A stretch of DNA of 64,000 nucleotides, taken from Echinometra lucunter. Its lineage: Eukaryota > Echinodermata > Echinoidea > Camarodonta > Echinometridae. Below the pieces are notes generated by a model. That model was given only the letters and a program-made list of their open reading frames with translations, did not search any database and had not been told where the DNA came from. Every line of letters begins with the position of its first letter. The first letter of the stretch is position 1. Where the stretch lies: contig JAPZVO010000024.1 in the NCBI GenBank assembly GCA_029962745.1, forward strand, positions 256,044 through 320,043. The letters run 5' to 3'. A program made the position numbers and the translations under genes. Shown here in pieces: positions 50,579-62,700 of this stretch.

Positions 50579-50702
50579 GTAAGTCAATAGAACATCCCTT
50601 CACAGCTATTATGTTTAATCATGTAGTTCCAGGTAAATATGCATGTGACACCTGTTCCACATATTTTAGACAATAGTAGTGAAGGGATGTTCTTTTGATT
50701 AC

Positions 50703-50771
50703 CAGAACCATTGTGAAGGGTAGAATGAGGGGTTGTTTATTTTGTCCGCTTTCTTTGTCCGTCATGTTCAT
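50703..50771 (-). pseudogene. Inverted copy of the candidate exon
   Basis: The minus-strand frame MNMTDKESGQNKQPLILPF then TMVL differs from the plus copy at three residues and one silent site. The following splice donor is GTAATC instead of GTAAGT, a weaker site. Which copy is original cannot be decided. Confidence 0.35.
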
Positions 50772-51084
50772 AGTGACGGTTAGTCGTATAACTGACTTAA
50801 AATCATGTTGACGGCCCACGTACATAATCCTCCAGTAAGTTTTAACCCAGCAACAGCTTTATATAGTCGATCATGGTACAGACTCTGGACTGCCATAGTC
50901 GACTCTTTGCACGTGTACAGTGTATGTGTACCACATCGTCCAAAGAACGAAGCAGTCCAGTGTTTCGATTTATAGCTACAGCGTGATTCATTAACGTGCT
51001 TTTTCGAGCATGGTACTAAGTACTTAATGGGAATGATATGCATAAAATACACATGAAGACAGCATAATGCGGTACCATTAATGC

Positions 51085-51500
51085 TTAACCCATTCGTGAC
51101 ATAGGTCCACATTGTGTGGTTTGGCCTAATATCTTTTGATGCAAAGCCCTGAAAATCATACCAAATACATGAGCAGAAAGAGCAAAAAATTCTACACAAA
51201 CTGTGCCCATTTTGGTTGCATCAATATTCGTTGTTTGATACTGAAATTTTTTTAAAGGAAAATAAGCATTAAAATCCTTAAATTAGCAATGTGATACAAA
51301 GTTTAAAATCACCGTTTTTCCCTGCAAATTGGCAACTTTTTTACTTCTCATCATAATTTCTGTCAATTTATATTCATTTCAGATACATGGTGTTTTATAA
51401 GAAAAATGTAGCAATAAAATAAAAATGTTGGTGTTGCCAATTTGAAGAATGAAACCTGATCAAATTATGCTTTAAATAATTCCTGTCACGAATGGGTTAA
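51085..51500. mobile_element. piggyBac-like MITE, copy 3
   Basis: It has intact TTAA at both borders and ends CCCATTCGTGACA / TGTCACGAATGGG. It has the same orientation as copy 2, 1.6 kb away. The frame open in copies 1 and 2 has a TAA here. Confidence 0.9.
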
Positions 51501-51906
51501 AGTCAGAGTGCAAGAAATTTGATAGACAGAAGGAGACGAGAAATACAGTGTACATTATACTTCCTAACCAACCAAGTGTGGTGAACAACACCTCTTTCAA
51601 TTTCTTAGCTATAGAGCTAGAGAAGTTCATTGTGGGGGGGGGGGGGGTACAAGTTGATATTTTGACGTCACCGTTTTTTCTTCTTGCACTGACATGATTA
51701 TGTCGAACTGCGTAAAACTGTTTCATATTCTGTGAGATATTATTATTGCGAGATATGAATACAAAATGGAATGAATAGTATAATGCACAAGTGTATTACC
51801 ATGCCAAACAATATTCAGGACTGTATGTATCACATGTAAGAGGGCCGATATTTGTACAGTTTTTAAAGCCTAATTTAGGTTCCTTTTTTATTCAATCCTC
51901 TTGTTA

Positions 51907-51946
51907 TCTTCTTCTTCTTCTTCTTCTTCTTCTTCTTCTTCTTCTT

Positions 51947-51977
<31 letters not shown>

Positions 51978-52020
51978 ATCTTCTTCTTCTTCTTCTTCTT
52001 CTTCTTATCCTTCTTCCTGT
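51907..52020. repeat. (TTC)n microsatellite, second block
   Basis: About 30 TTC units. The poly-Leu frame is an artefact. Confidence 0.95.
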
Positions 52021-52029
52021 TCTTTTTCT

Positions 52030-54260
52030 TCTTTTTCTTCTCCTCAGTCATCTTTTTTGTTCATATTCCTTCTTCAATCATGAACACTTGTACTTGCAGA
52101 ATACGTTGTGCGTCGGTGTGTGTATGTGTGCGTTTGTCCTTATGTGTGTGTGTGTGTTGCATACACCACAGATCACTCTGTTTTTCGTACTTCTCTTCTC
52201 GTCCATGATTTTATTGTTAATGCTTTATCTTGCCTAATATGTTTGTTTACCGAACTGAATACAGTTCATCATAGACTTCCTCCATTTGACCTTAATAACT
52301 AACCCCTTGTTTTTATTAAAGCCTTTTTTTTTTATTAAAGCTGGTTCAGTCGCTCTAGCTCGGTGGGCTATAACAATCTTGTATTATAATGAACGTGTGT
52401 TCATTGTGTGTAGTGTATAGCATGCGGTATACCAAGTGTGTCGTGTGTATCAAATACACGGGGATTCCCCGTGCAGAAACTACACAGTCAAGCCCCTCCG
52501 CCTACTGAACTGCAAAAATGGACTATGGATTATTGTGAATTTATATTAGGCCAAACAAAAATAATTCCTAGTTTCTCGTTCCCTCCTCTTTTTTCGATCC
52601 TCCTCAATATTTGTTATTTTATGATTTCAGGTTATGATTTATAGTGAAATAAATTTTAATCCGAGTACATTGGATAATGAGGTTCCAAGAATAATTATTA
52701 ATAATGCATTTTTACATTCTTTTGGGCCTCTTGATATAAAGGAAAAAGGAAGATTGTGTCAAAATAGCATTTTCTGTGTACAGGAAAAACATCACATATC
52801 AAATGAAAAGGAACTCACTCCTCTTCAATTTAAAAATATGCGGACGAGAAACAAGGAATCGATTTTACTTGGCCTTAAGAGCGGAGTTGTGTGGAAAAAA
52901 AATAACATGTAAATGCCTTCCACTGTTCGGCTTTCCATTTCCAGAATATAAAAGTATATGTTTCATTTTGTTGCGTTACTCAGCCTTCTCCGCTGCCCAT
53001 TCCACTCCCCCTTTTTTTTTTCAAAACCTTTCTCGATTATAACCACATGTACACGTGGTCATGTTAAATGATACAACGTGGGTCTATAATTGTAGACTCT
53101 CTGAGGCCATTTTTAGATATTAATGTGTGCCCGTTTATAATATCCAGCTTGATTTGGTTTCGCGGCAAAGAAAGGGGAATTAACACATGCCAATGATTTA
53201 AATAAATCTTTACACTTTTTTTTTTGCTAGAAAGAAAAACGCTCTATTCATTTTCCATACTCATTTCATTCTTTTCCTTTCACTTTGATTTCTAAGACAC
53301 TGCAGGTTTTCCTTTCCACGAATTAAAGTGATCAGTAAAACCTCCGAAAGTTCTTTCCGAGCATTGCAAAGTAAAAGATAATCAAAATGAAAATAGATGT
53401 AAATTCAATTAAATTTCGTAATGACTATGCTTAAAGTAGGCCCTAAGCACACTAATAATTTTGCTTCATGTCCGTTTGCAAAGATTTTCAACATTTATTA
53501 TCTTTTGTCATACACTGATTTATGATTTTTCAACATTTATTGTTCATCATTTTACCCGTTTATTACGATTTTTTAAAACTTTTATTACACATCCTCGTAT
53601 ACCATTTTGTAAAGATTTTTCAGCATTTATTACATTTTATCGTACCCTTTTATGATGATTTACCAACCTTTTTTCTGTATTATATAATTTTATGTGTTTT
53701 TTTTCCCAACATTATTTTCGAAAAAATATGCTTGCAAGAACCAACGATACCCTAATTCCCTTGGAAGTAAGGTAGACTAGTACTTCCCTTCGAATGCGAA
53801 AATAAAAGCGTTTGTCGGATGACGTACGGTGTATATATATAGGTAAAGGTTCAGTATGATCAAATATGATTTATTATCATCACCATAATGTGTTGAGATT
53901 CCAAGAAACCGATGTGGTGATTTTACATCACATTGTGGAAATAAATTTATGCAGTCTTCCTCGACCTATTATGCGGTTAATGAACCATAGTAATTATTCA
54001 CCATGCACGAGTTTGTCATATTTCCGCTATAATGTAAGAATAAAATTAGGTGATGAATTTACAGGATTTGGTCAAAAATCTTCAATATTTCACACACAAA
54101 AAAACACACTTTACTTTGCACAGGGCTGACAGAATCGAGGTTAAGCATGACATTCATGCGTTTTAGCTGCCATTTCTTTTCGACTATTATTATTTTCTAA
54201 TAAATATCTGCTTCTCATGCAGTTTCTAGTCATTGAATGATGAATGCCCCTTTCATCGTG
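52030..54260. other. Intron 2, no exon recognised
   Basis: AT-rich DNA with a GGGGATTCCCC kappaB-like match at 52460-52470. Ungapped frames at 52634-53042 and 53461-53755 lack domains or codon character. Confidence 0.5.
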
Positions 54261-54266
54261 ATCCAC

Positions 54267-54843
54267 ACTGTAAAAAGATATTACTTTAGAATTTACTGTA
54301 AATTGTTGGCAACCTGCTGTGAGTAATTTACCGGCATGGTTCTCGCCAGTACATAACACCCATGGTTCCAATACCATGCGTAAAGGGTTTCAGACAAGGA
54401 AGAACCATGTGTGAAATTGCTGCACCATGCGTGGCAACAAGGGTAAAAAAAATATTGGAGTATATATTCCTAACAATAATGATAAATGTCACAGATTGTT
54501 TTGCTTTTTGGCAATGTATTTTTACTATTATGCCATTAGTAGACAACTTCTGATTACCAAGAAGTATTTTTCATCCTTTTACTATAGCATATACTGCCGC
54601 CACACCTAACTTTAGGTGTTATTCCATAAAACTTCCGAAACTTCCACGCTTTGCGCAGAGTGGGAACCGTGTGTAGATTTTTTTTCTAGTGAGAACCCTG
54701 TTTACCGGTGTGTTTTATTTTAAATACGGTATTTTACTGTTCTATGGTAAAACTGTAAACAGCAGTAAAATCTAACTGCAGTATTTATCTGTATAAATGA
54801 TATAGTATTTTACTGTGAAATCGTACAGGAATTTTGTTTTACA
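54267..54843. mobile_element. Element with CACTGTAAAA ends, host of a nested MITE
   Basis: CACTGTAAAAAGAT on the left mirrors TTTTACAGTG on the right. CGTGAT occurs next to both ends, perhaps part of a duplication. Without the insertion at 54335-54700 the element is about 0.2 kb and full of ACTGTAAA / TTTACTGT words. Confidence 0.6.
54335..54700. mobile_element. hAT-like MITE, copy 2
   Basis: This 366-bp copy has ends CATGGTTCTC and GAGAACCCTG, the same as copy 1 at 6026. TTTACCGG flanks it exactly at 54327-54334 and 54701-54708. It is very similar to copy 1 throughout. Confidence 0.92.
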
Positions 54844-55169
54844 GTGCGTGATTACCAGAAATATTGGTGGTATATGGCATATATCTCTTGAATATATTTC
54901 AAGAAAGATTCAGGGGTCTGTAGCCCAGACACCGGACTGCGGTTGGGGTTCTGGCGAAGACTGAATTATAGAGAAATAGTGAGATAGAGTTGTCTAGGAA
55001 AGGAAAATCGCAAAATTGCTTATCGGGAAGCCTAAAATCATGTTATTGCATCAATTAACTACAGTGTATATATCTATTCTAGATGTGACATATTATTCCA
55101 TCATTATGTTAAAGCTATAGCATTGATTTTCAAGTGAACTATTTTCATAACAGTGGCACTCTGCACAGA

Positions 55170-55170
55170 C

Positions 55171-55204
<34 letters not shown>

Positions 55205-55612
55205 AAGAGGGAGAGGGAGAGGGGAGAGAGAAGGAGAGAGAGGAAAAGGGAGAGGGTAGAATGGAGAAACGGAAACCAAAGGGAGAGAGAGAGAGAGAGA
55301 GAGAGAGATGAAAAGAAATGTTTGTGATGAAGTACGAAGAAACGTCAATGTAGTTACAAAGAAAGATGAATAGATGACTAGAATAGGCGAAGATGTAGAA
55401 AGGACAAGAGTTCTTTGGAATTTTTGAGAGAAAATGGGTAGACCCTCTGTGGAGAAGTGGAGAAAAATCATAGGAGAGGTTGAAAACAAAAAGGAAAAAA
55501 TAGAGAAGTGGCGTAAGTGTGTGTGTGTGTGTGAGGGTGCGTGCGTGTGTGTGTGAGGGTGCGTGCGTGTGTGTGTGTGAGAGAGAGAGAGAGAGGGGGG
55601 GGGGGGGGGGTT
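55170..55612. repeat. (GA)n and (GT)n compound microsatellites
   Basis: GA blocks lie at 55173-55260 and 55283-55308; (GT)n, GA and poly-G lie at 55516-55611. The long Ser/Leu-rich minus-strand frame here is repeat-derived. Confidence 0.9.
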
Positions 55613-55997
55613 GAGGGTAGACCTTAACTCGAATTGAAAACCGGTTATTTCAAGGTCCAAAGTTTGGACCAACATCAAACCAAAGCAAACATCGGATGTT
55701 TGCATACCAGCCAATGGGTCTAAAATCCAGTTCACTGCAACCTTCGGCATACGGTGGATTCCCACAAAGTGGTTGCCCATGTTTGCTCAGATATATTTTA
55801 TTCCAGACTCAAAAAGGATGAAATAAGTTCGTAATCATAGTAGAAGAGACATCAAGCATTATCGTGTTTTTGACCAGAATAGCCCGTGCTCGTCAGGTGC
55901 AACGTTTGCTCTGCAAAATCACGTGATAAAATATACATGATGCGATATCATATCGCATATCACACAGGGTACAAACCAGAATCACAAACAGCTGTAG

Positions 55998-56070
55998 TGG
56001 TGCCGTAGTCGAATGGTTTAGGGCGCTTGGCTTGACGGGTCGGGGGGTTCAATTCCCTTCCTTTTCCATA
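55998..56070 (+). mobile_element. tRNA-derived SINE head, family B copy 2
   Basis: GGTGCCGTAGTCGAATGGTTTAGGGCGCTTGGC..GGGGGTTCAATTCCC has A- and B-box-like sequences. It resembles the head at 48735-48875. No acceptor stem pairs across it. Confidence 0.55.
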
Positions 56071-56488
56071 TCCTTCATTCTCTCCTCTTCTAGTCTGCTT
56101 TTCTGAGCATTCTCATCATTGGTCACTCCCCCCCCCCCCCCCCCCCTTTATCACTATAGCGGGAAATATAACCCCGGATAACATCCTAAACACGATAACA
56201 CCTTTAATGGAATGAGGAAATAATAGAGAATCGCGTACATCACGCAATCTTCATCAGACTCAAGAAACATGATCGAAAAAAAGTGTAATGGCCCATATAG
56301 TATATTTCTTGGTGTAACTTGCTTAAAGTGATTACACAATGGTAATTTTTTTTTTTATATATGATCGAGAATAGAATTATAAGAAGAATAATATTAAAAA
56401 TATGATGTTTTTTCAATCGAAATCAATGCATTTTGGCTAATTTCCTCATAAAAAGTCAAGAGCTAACCAACAAATTTGAGTATGAGGT

Positions 56489-56640
56489 ATGACGTCAAAG
56501 TGGGTACCCAGCTTCGCGCATTGCAGTTGTGCTGCGCGCTAGACTGTACAATATGTATTATACCTTGCGCGCATTTTGCTAGAAGTGCGTGACAAGGCAC
56601 CCACTTTGACGTCATTTTGACGTCAAAGTGGGTACCCAGT
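56489..56640. mobile_element. Small inverted-repeat element with TGACGTCAAAGTGGGTACCC ends
   Basis: TGACGTCAAAGTGGGTACCC at 56490 recurs inverted near 56597-56615 and again direct from 56619. Three CRE-type TGACGTCA words result. Non-coding. Confidence 0.7.
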
Positions 56641-58178
56641 TGAAACTGGGTCACAGCTGAGGGGTCAAAAATATCCTGAAATCTTACCACATTTGGGGGT
56701 TTCCTTGGCAACAAGACTTTTAAAAAAACTTTAGGGAGATGATTTTCTGCTAATAAAATCATGCTCTTTTAAATGAACTAACATTGTTTCAGCATTGGGT
56801 ACCCCCTTTAACACAAGACTCACTTCTGCCACAAGGGGGAAAAAAACCAACCAAACATCATATTACCACAAAGAAACATTCAGAAATAAATGCAGTAATA
56901 ATAGATAATCAATCTAGGCAGTGCCTTATTTCTACAATATTTTTCACTCTGTTTTTCCGGAGTTCGAGAGACACACCAACGCGACCGACTCTAATGACAA
57001 ACATGCAAGAGATCGAACGAAAATTGCATTATCCCGCAACAGCGTAGCCCGGGGGGGGGGGGGGGGCAGTATGACTGAGCTATTCGAGAATTTTCACAAC
57101 TGGCCCAGATTTGGGTTCATTTCGCTGAAAAAGGAGAAACTCAACGCTGACGTTTCGCAAGTCTGCTGAAGGTTTTGCGGCGACAGCACTTGTCGACATG
57201 TCGGCATTGCGCAACAGTTTTAACGTGATGTTTGTGCGCCTGTTCGTGTGTGGGGGGGGGGGGGAGGGGTGGGGGGTATTTAGAATCTTAAACTGGCATT
57301 TCAGCTCACGCCACACACGTTGACCAGTTAGATATATCATGCGACATATTTTGTGCATGATTGTCCTTTCTGCAGAGTACTAATACTTTTCCATTGTCAC
57401 CCTAACAAACGACCAAATCAGAGATATTCTTCACTTCCCTGTGTGGTTAAATAACGCAGGAAGAGTAAGCTCCCGTGATCTTCCGATACCAGACCGCATG
57501 CCATCCAGTTCTTAATCATTTCCAATACATATCCTCTCATCATTCTTTTATAAGATACATCCCAGGTACGCGTGGCAATTCATAAAGGGGGAAACCCCGC
57601 TTCCGTCATACTCTAGCGTACATACAATTGGGTGGTATTATTTTACCATTGTCGAGACACTTGTGTTTGTACACAGTGCACACAGCTTAAAGGGACAGTG
57701 TATGATGCATTGTCGGTGAACAATTGAATGTTTTGATCGAATGTTAAATTCATGTGTTAAAATATGGCTTTGTTTCATATTTCCTAATGAAATATTGACA
57801 TCAAAACTTACTGTCATAGGAACATGGAAATTGAGTTGACATGTTAAAGTTATTGTAACCAAAGTGCCCTTGTTTTCAAACTTTGAAAATGGGAATTGTG
57901 AGATTTCATTTTTATTAAAAAATGAGATATAATCATGTAAAATTGGATCTTATGCTGTGTCCGAATGTATTTTGACGATGTGCTGAATCAATTTTATATC
58001 AGGTCATAACATTTCCAGTTTTTAAACATAGGTATATACTGTAATGAAACTGAAAAAAAAAATCAGAGAACGGCATAAAAAATTACATTATCATGACAGC
58101 TGCAAAATAATGCTATAGCTTCTCGTTAATCAGTTTTCCTTCCTTTCTCTCCTTTTCTGTTTTTTTTTTTTCTATTAG
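56641..58178. other. End of intron 2, no exon recognised
   Basis: It has poly-G at about 57051-57066 and 57252-57264, then AT-rich unique-looking DNA up to a clear T-rich acceptor tract. Confidence 0.5.
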
Positions 58179-58281
58179 GGTTTCCTCCATCTTCAACGCC
58201 ATTTGCCGTCAACCCTTTCGTCAGTCTATCAATTGCCATTGACTGCCAGCGAGCTACAGAACAGGACTCCGACGGTGACAC
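58179..58281 (+). CDS. Bcl-3-like gene, exon 3 (start of ankyrin domain)
   Basis: The acceptor is T-rich (TTTTTCTATTAG). GG joins the A from exon 2 to give Arg: ..TPGQ-RFPPSSTPFAVNPFVS. The exon ends ATEQDSDGDT at AC|GTAAGA, phase 2. The order of a hydrophobic Pro-rich stretch, then S-IAI, then an acidic D(S/E)DGDT matches the run-up to ankyrin repeat 1 in Bcl-3. DGDT opens the first repeat in most IkappaB proteins. It is only 103 bp and follows a 16.4-kb intron. Confidence 0.9.
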
Positions 58282-59165
58282 GTAAGATATCTTCATTTAT
58301 ATCCTATCCATCCTATGTTATTCAAATTCATTATACTGCATATATTCAAAGTCGGATTTATTCCTTTCCAACAAAAATATTTAGAAGATGACATTACATA
58401 GGTAATCATAATATACTGAACAGAATGTGCGTTTTTTTTTTCTTTACAAGTCATTTCACATAAATTGATCTTCAAAAGCAAAGTCTTAAATTCTGTGGAA
58501 ATGGGGGGATCCGTGAAAAGCAGTGCTTGTGACATGAGGACTTCTCAAATATTGAATCAGTCCCCATTAGACCTGTAAAGTAATCCTTCTAACTACTACC
58601 TAGAACACATAAATATTGTTAGTAATAATAATGAATATGATACAGGCTTTGGAAAGATTCCCTTATGCCCCCCCCCCCCCAGTCCCTAACTCTACCCTTA
58701 CCCTAACCCTAGCCCTAACCTGTGTTATTAACTTCAACTTGGTGGGAGGGGGACTTGAGGAAGTCTTGCCCAGACAGTTTATACATGTACATGTATAGCA
58801 TTGGTATCCTTTGTCTTCCATGCTCAATGCACTGTAGAAACAATTAATGTCATCAGCTATAAGAACAAGTACATTATAGAAATCTTTATAATGAAACTAC
58901 AGAACAGTAATAAAGGGCATGTAAGCAATGAACATCTGAAACTTACTGTTACAATTTTATAAAGGATATTTATAAGGGAGTTTACATATTTCTAAGATTT
59001 GATGCGTAGTGTATAGAAAATTATTTTTCTTAGAGCAGGTTATGAATCACAAATGTATGGATCAGTGCTGATGAATAACTTAATGACTGAAAAAATCATA
59101 CCTTTTATTTTTCTTTTTTTCTTTTCTGTTTAAGGAAAAAGGGGAAAAAAAGTTTGCCTATCCCA

Positions 59166-59390
59166 TTTGTTGGCTCAGTATGTAGAGCGTCCGCCTCCCA
59201 TTTGGGAGGTCGCGGGTTCGAACCCCGGCCGCGTCATACCAAAAGACGTTAAAAGATGGGAGTTGCTGCTACCTTCTTTGGCATTCAAGAATTGAAAAGG
59301 ATAGAGCAATGTCGATCTGGCGCTGCTCAGTGGCTGCCGGGCCCACGATCAATTGGGCAAAAAGAATTTCCTTTCTTGGACAATAAAATT
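59166..59390 (+). mobile_element. tRNA-derived SINE, family A copy 2
   Basis: The tRNA-like head has GGCTCAGTATGTAGAGCG (A box) and GGTCGCGGGTTCGAACCCCGG (B box). A body shared with 23466-23722 follows: GTCATACCAAAAGACGTTAAAA, GGCGCTGCTCAG and GGGCCC. Acceptor halves do not pair. Confidence 0.75.
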
Positions 59391-60798
59391 TGGAGATTTT
59401 TTTTGGAGATTGGAGATTTCCTAGAATTTAGATGAGATTTATGTCTGATTCAATGAAATTATGATAAATATATTTTGCCTTTAAAAGAATTCAGGATGTT
59501 GATTCCAGGGTAATGTACAATAGGAGTGAGGATATCAGCCAGGTCAAAGCACTAGAGATATATTACATTGCAAGATTGTAATTGGATCAACTGTTTACAG
59601 TAATGGTGAATGCGTAGCTCTTTTCAGACAGACCTAGATCCAGTGTTCCCAGTGATGGAGTGACGGTATTGAGGAGGCACTGGTATCCGGGAAGGGGGGC
59701 TGATAATTGGAAAGGGGAATTTGATGAATGCAAGAGTAAGGGGTGGGTGCAGGAAGGGTCTTTCCCTCTCACCTTTGGACTTTCGCTTGCTCTATCCTCT
59801 TTTTCTCTCTCTCCTCCCCTTTCTCTCTATGCTTTATATAAGGGGCACATGCCCCCACTCCCCCCCCCCAAAATCCATTGGCCCTCTGTATCCACCTCAC
59901 TCGGTCTATGTATTTTGACTCCAGGAAGCTGCTTTAAGTATTGAGATATCCAGGGGTATAAGACATGCTTGTTAAAAAGATCAATTCCAATCTTATCATA
60001 TCCACCATCAATCGACCATGTGTTTCCGGAACCTTGGTACTCAGAGCTAGGGGGAAACCCCCTATTCGCTCGGATAACGCTCATTGAACAGGCCTGCATA
60101 CTATTTACTCAGCCATTTGTTGATAGAGGATGAATAAGCCGCTAGAATGTATTGTCTGAAGTTAAATTCTTGAATTATTTGACATTTCGTTCCAACAATG
60201 GATCAATACACGTGCAGTGACACATTATATCAGTTTGAGCATTTTGAATTTAAGATGTTGTTTATACTTGAGTTCCACAAGGACACCTGATAGATGTTCC
60301 GATCTATCAAGTGCTGAGTTTCTCAAGAAAGGAGGAAAGGGGCACTCCTTCTCCCCTTTTCCCAAGTGAAACGTATGTGGCATGCCACACAAACATATGC
60401 CCCCCCCCCAAAAAAAAAAAAAAAAAAAAAAAATCTCCTTTGTTCCCCCTGATGGTGCACAAATATATACCTGAAAATGTGAGAATTCTCCCCTCTTTTT
60501 CTTTTCTTTTTCCCTTTTTTTTTTGTTTTGTTTTGTCCTTCAATATTGACCATCCCACTAATTGCCCCCCTGCTGAACCCTTGAAGTATGTAATCAAAAC
60601 TAAGTTATTGGCTGCACCAGAATTTTAGACCAGGAAACGATTTCAACCAGGATCTTAAACCACAAACTGTGCTGACATAGCCCAAACAACAAGATTATAA
60701 GATATTGTGTTTCTGATATCAAAGTAGAAGGCCATTTAACCGTATAACCCTTTTCTTTTTCTGTTTAACAGAAAAGGACTGGGATGCATTGCTGTTTT

Positions 60799-61298
60799 NN
60801 NNNNNNNNNNNNNNNNNNNNNNNNNNNNNNNNNNNNNNNNNNNNNNNNNNNNNNNNNNNNNNNNNNNNNNNNNNNNNNNNNNNNNNNNNNNNNNNNNNNN
60901 NNNNNNNNNNNNNNNNNNNNNNNNNNNNNNNNNNNNNNNNNNNNNNNNNNNNNNNNNNNNNNNNNNNNNNNNNNNNNNNNNNNNNNNNNNNNNNNNNNNN
61001 NNNNNNNNNNNNNNNNNNNNNNNNNNNNNNNNNNNNNNNNNNNNNNNNNNNNNNNNNNNNNNNNNNNNNNNNNNNNNNNNNNNNNNNNNNNNNNNNNNNN
61101 NNNNNNNNNNNNNNNNNNNNNNNNNNNNNNNNNNNNNNNNNNNNNNNNNNNNNNNNNNNNNNNNNNNNNNNNNNNNNNNNNNNNNNNNNNNNNNNNNNNN
61201 NNNNNNNNNNNNNNNNNNNNNNNNNNNNNNNNNNNNNNNNNNNNNNNNNNNNNNNNNNNNNNNNNNNNNNNNNNNNNNNNNNNNNNNNNNNNNNNNNN
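60799..61298. other. Assembly gap of 500 N
   Basis: The round length suggests a placeholder; the true size is unknown. Predicted frames across it are meaningless. Confidence 0.99.
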
Positions 61299-61536
61299 TT
61301 GAGGTTTATCTCTGCAATTGGTTGATGGTTGTTGACTGATATTTCAAGAGTTTTGACATGGGATTGTCCATACCCAGTCATTCAGCATAACCTTGTGTGT
61401 GCGGGTGTGTGTGATTTTCTCTTCTTTTTGGACACCTGAATTCAGTGTGTTTCATATTCCTGATATTATTTAAGTTTTCATATCAATTCATTTTTTGTAT
61501 CTCTTTTATTTCATGGTATCATTATTTATTTTACAG

Positions 61537-61651
61537 TGCACTTCACATCGCCATTGTCCAAGACAAGCCTGACATGGGTCTGATCCGGAGGTTGATTGAG
61601 TTGGTTCGTCTAGCCGGCAAGTCAGTCGATATCTTCAACTTCATGCAACAG
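61537..61651 (+). CDS. Bcl-3-like gene, exon 4 (ankyrin repeat 1)
   Basis: The acceptor TTTATTTTACAG is followed by T, completing Thr with exon 3: DSDGDT-ALHIAIVQ. The exon encodes 38 residues and ends CAACAG|GTGGGA, phase 0. The order DGDTxLHIA(I/V)VQ, then RLIELVRLAG, then DIFNFMQQ matches ankyrin repeat 1 of Bcl-3 (DGDTPLHIAVVQ..RLVNLF..GG..DIYN). It fits better than IkappaB-alpha or NFKB1, which have LHLAII. The role is nuclear binding of NF-kappaB p50/p52-type dimers as co-activator or co-repressor. The next exon should start with a TPLH-type repeat; it is not in the window or not recognised. Assignment as Bcl-3-like is strong; strict orthology is not tested. Confidence 0.9.
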
Positions 61652-62700
61652 GTGGGAGTTTTTTAGAAGTAAAATTGTGATTATTGGATTTCAAAGACAG
61701 AACCATGAAGGCTCATTCAAACATTCAGCAGTAAACTGCATTTAAAAAAAAAAAAACAATATAGCATTATGTGTACTAAATGAAAGACAAGTGGTTTCGG
61801 GTGAGGTAACAAGAAAAGGTGATAGTTCACTTATCTGTGTGTTATAAGATCAATTATAAGAGCAATTTGACATGCAGTAGATATGCACTTAGAATAAATT
61901 GCACTCTTTTGCCGTAGTTAACCACTGCATATTGTGAGCATGGCTTAACATTGTCAATAGACTGACTTTGAGATAATTCCCACGTAGGAACTGACTAGTC
62001 CTTAAAACAACACATTTCCTCTTTCCTTGATCGTTAAAAGACATGTTACAAAGACAATAGTTCTTCCACCCTCAATGCTTACACAATTCGATTTTGTCAT
62101 AAGGTGAGCCATTAACTCAACACTGCACCCATCCCCAACCTTTATCCTTAAACCATGGGCAGAAACCCAGTGTTTGAAATGGAGGGGTACCCATTTTTCT
62201 CATACACAAAGTAAAAAAGGTCCATGTTTCCTAACTCTTGAATTTCACGACATGCCAAAAATTACAAAATTATTGGGGATCTGCCCATGCCCAAAACTCA
62301 CTAGCATGATTTGCTTCGAATCTCTAATCCTGGTCTGAAAAATCAGTCTGTTTTGAACCGAGATATATGCTCTGTTAAAACTCTGTCTGGGTCGTGGAAT
62401 CCTTCTCTGTAATGGAAGAGAGTCTCAAAAATCAAAACATGTTAATAAAACTTCTGCAGCCAAAATCATTTCTTTGTGTAGAGTAATCCCAACTTTTTCT
62501 CTTTACCAAAATGAGCCATGAAAAATATCATCTGAGCAAATTATGTCTCAATCTCATCACCTCTTAACACTGACTACTGAATTCTGTAATTCTCATAGAC
62601 TTAATACAGGGGCCACCCAGGTTCCAGTATGCAGTGGGTTAATAACAGTGACAATGGGAGATTCTTGTATAGTGCTCCTGTCTGGCACCAGTTTAATTTC
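61652..62700. other. Intron 4, no exon recognised
   Basis: AT-rich DNA. I found no frame resembling a second ankyrin repeat between here and the right edge. Confidence 0.5.

Larger units (their letters stand above)
50505..50776. repeat. Inverted duplication with about 100-bp arms
   Basis: The arms (about 50505-50606 and 50672-50776) are roughly 90% identical in inverse orientation around a 65-bp spacer. They include the candidate exon, its donor and about 25 bp of intron. Confidence 0.88.
58282..61536. other. Intron 3 of the Bcl-3-like gene, with assembly gap
   Basis: It contains a poly-C at 58669-58680, a SINE at 59166-59390 and a C/A tract near 60403-60433. A run of exactly 500 N lies at 60799-61298. 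The exons on either side are phase-compatible and contiguous by homology, so no coding exon need be missing in the gap. Confidence 0.75.

Noticed and set aside
55172..55780. 202-codon minus-strand ORF rich in Ser, Leu and Pro
   Set aside because: Most of it is (GA)n, (GT)n and poly-G read as protein.
59169..59236. A tRNA gene
   Set aside because: A and B boxes are good, but the acceptor halves do not pair and the body matches another SINE copy.
60719..61381. Long ORFs across 60719-61381
   Set aside because: They run through the 500-N gap and carry no information.
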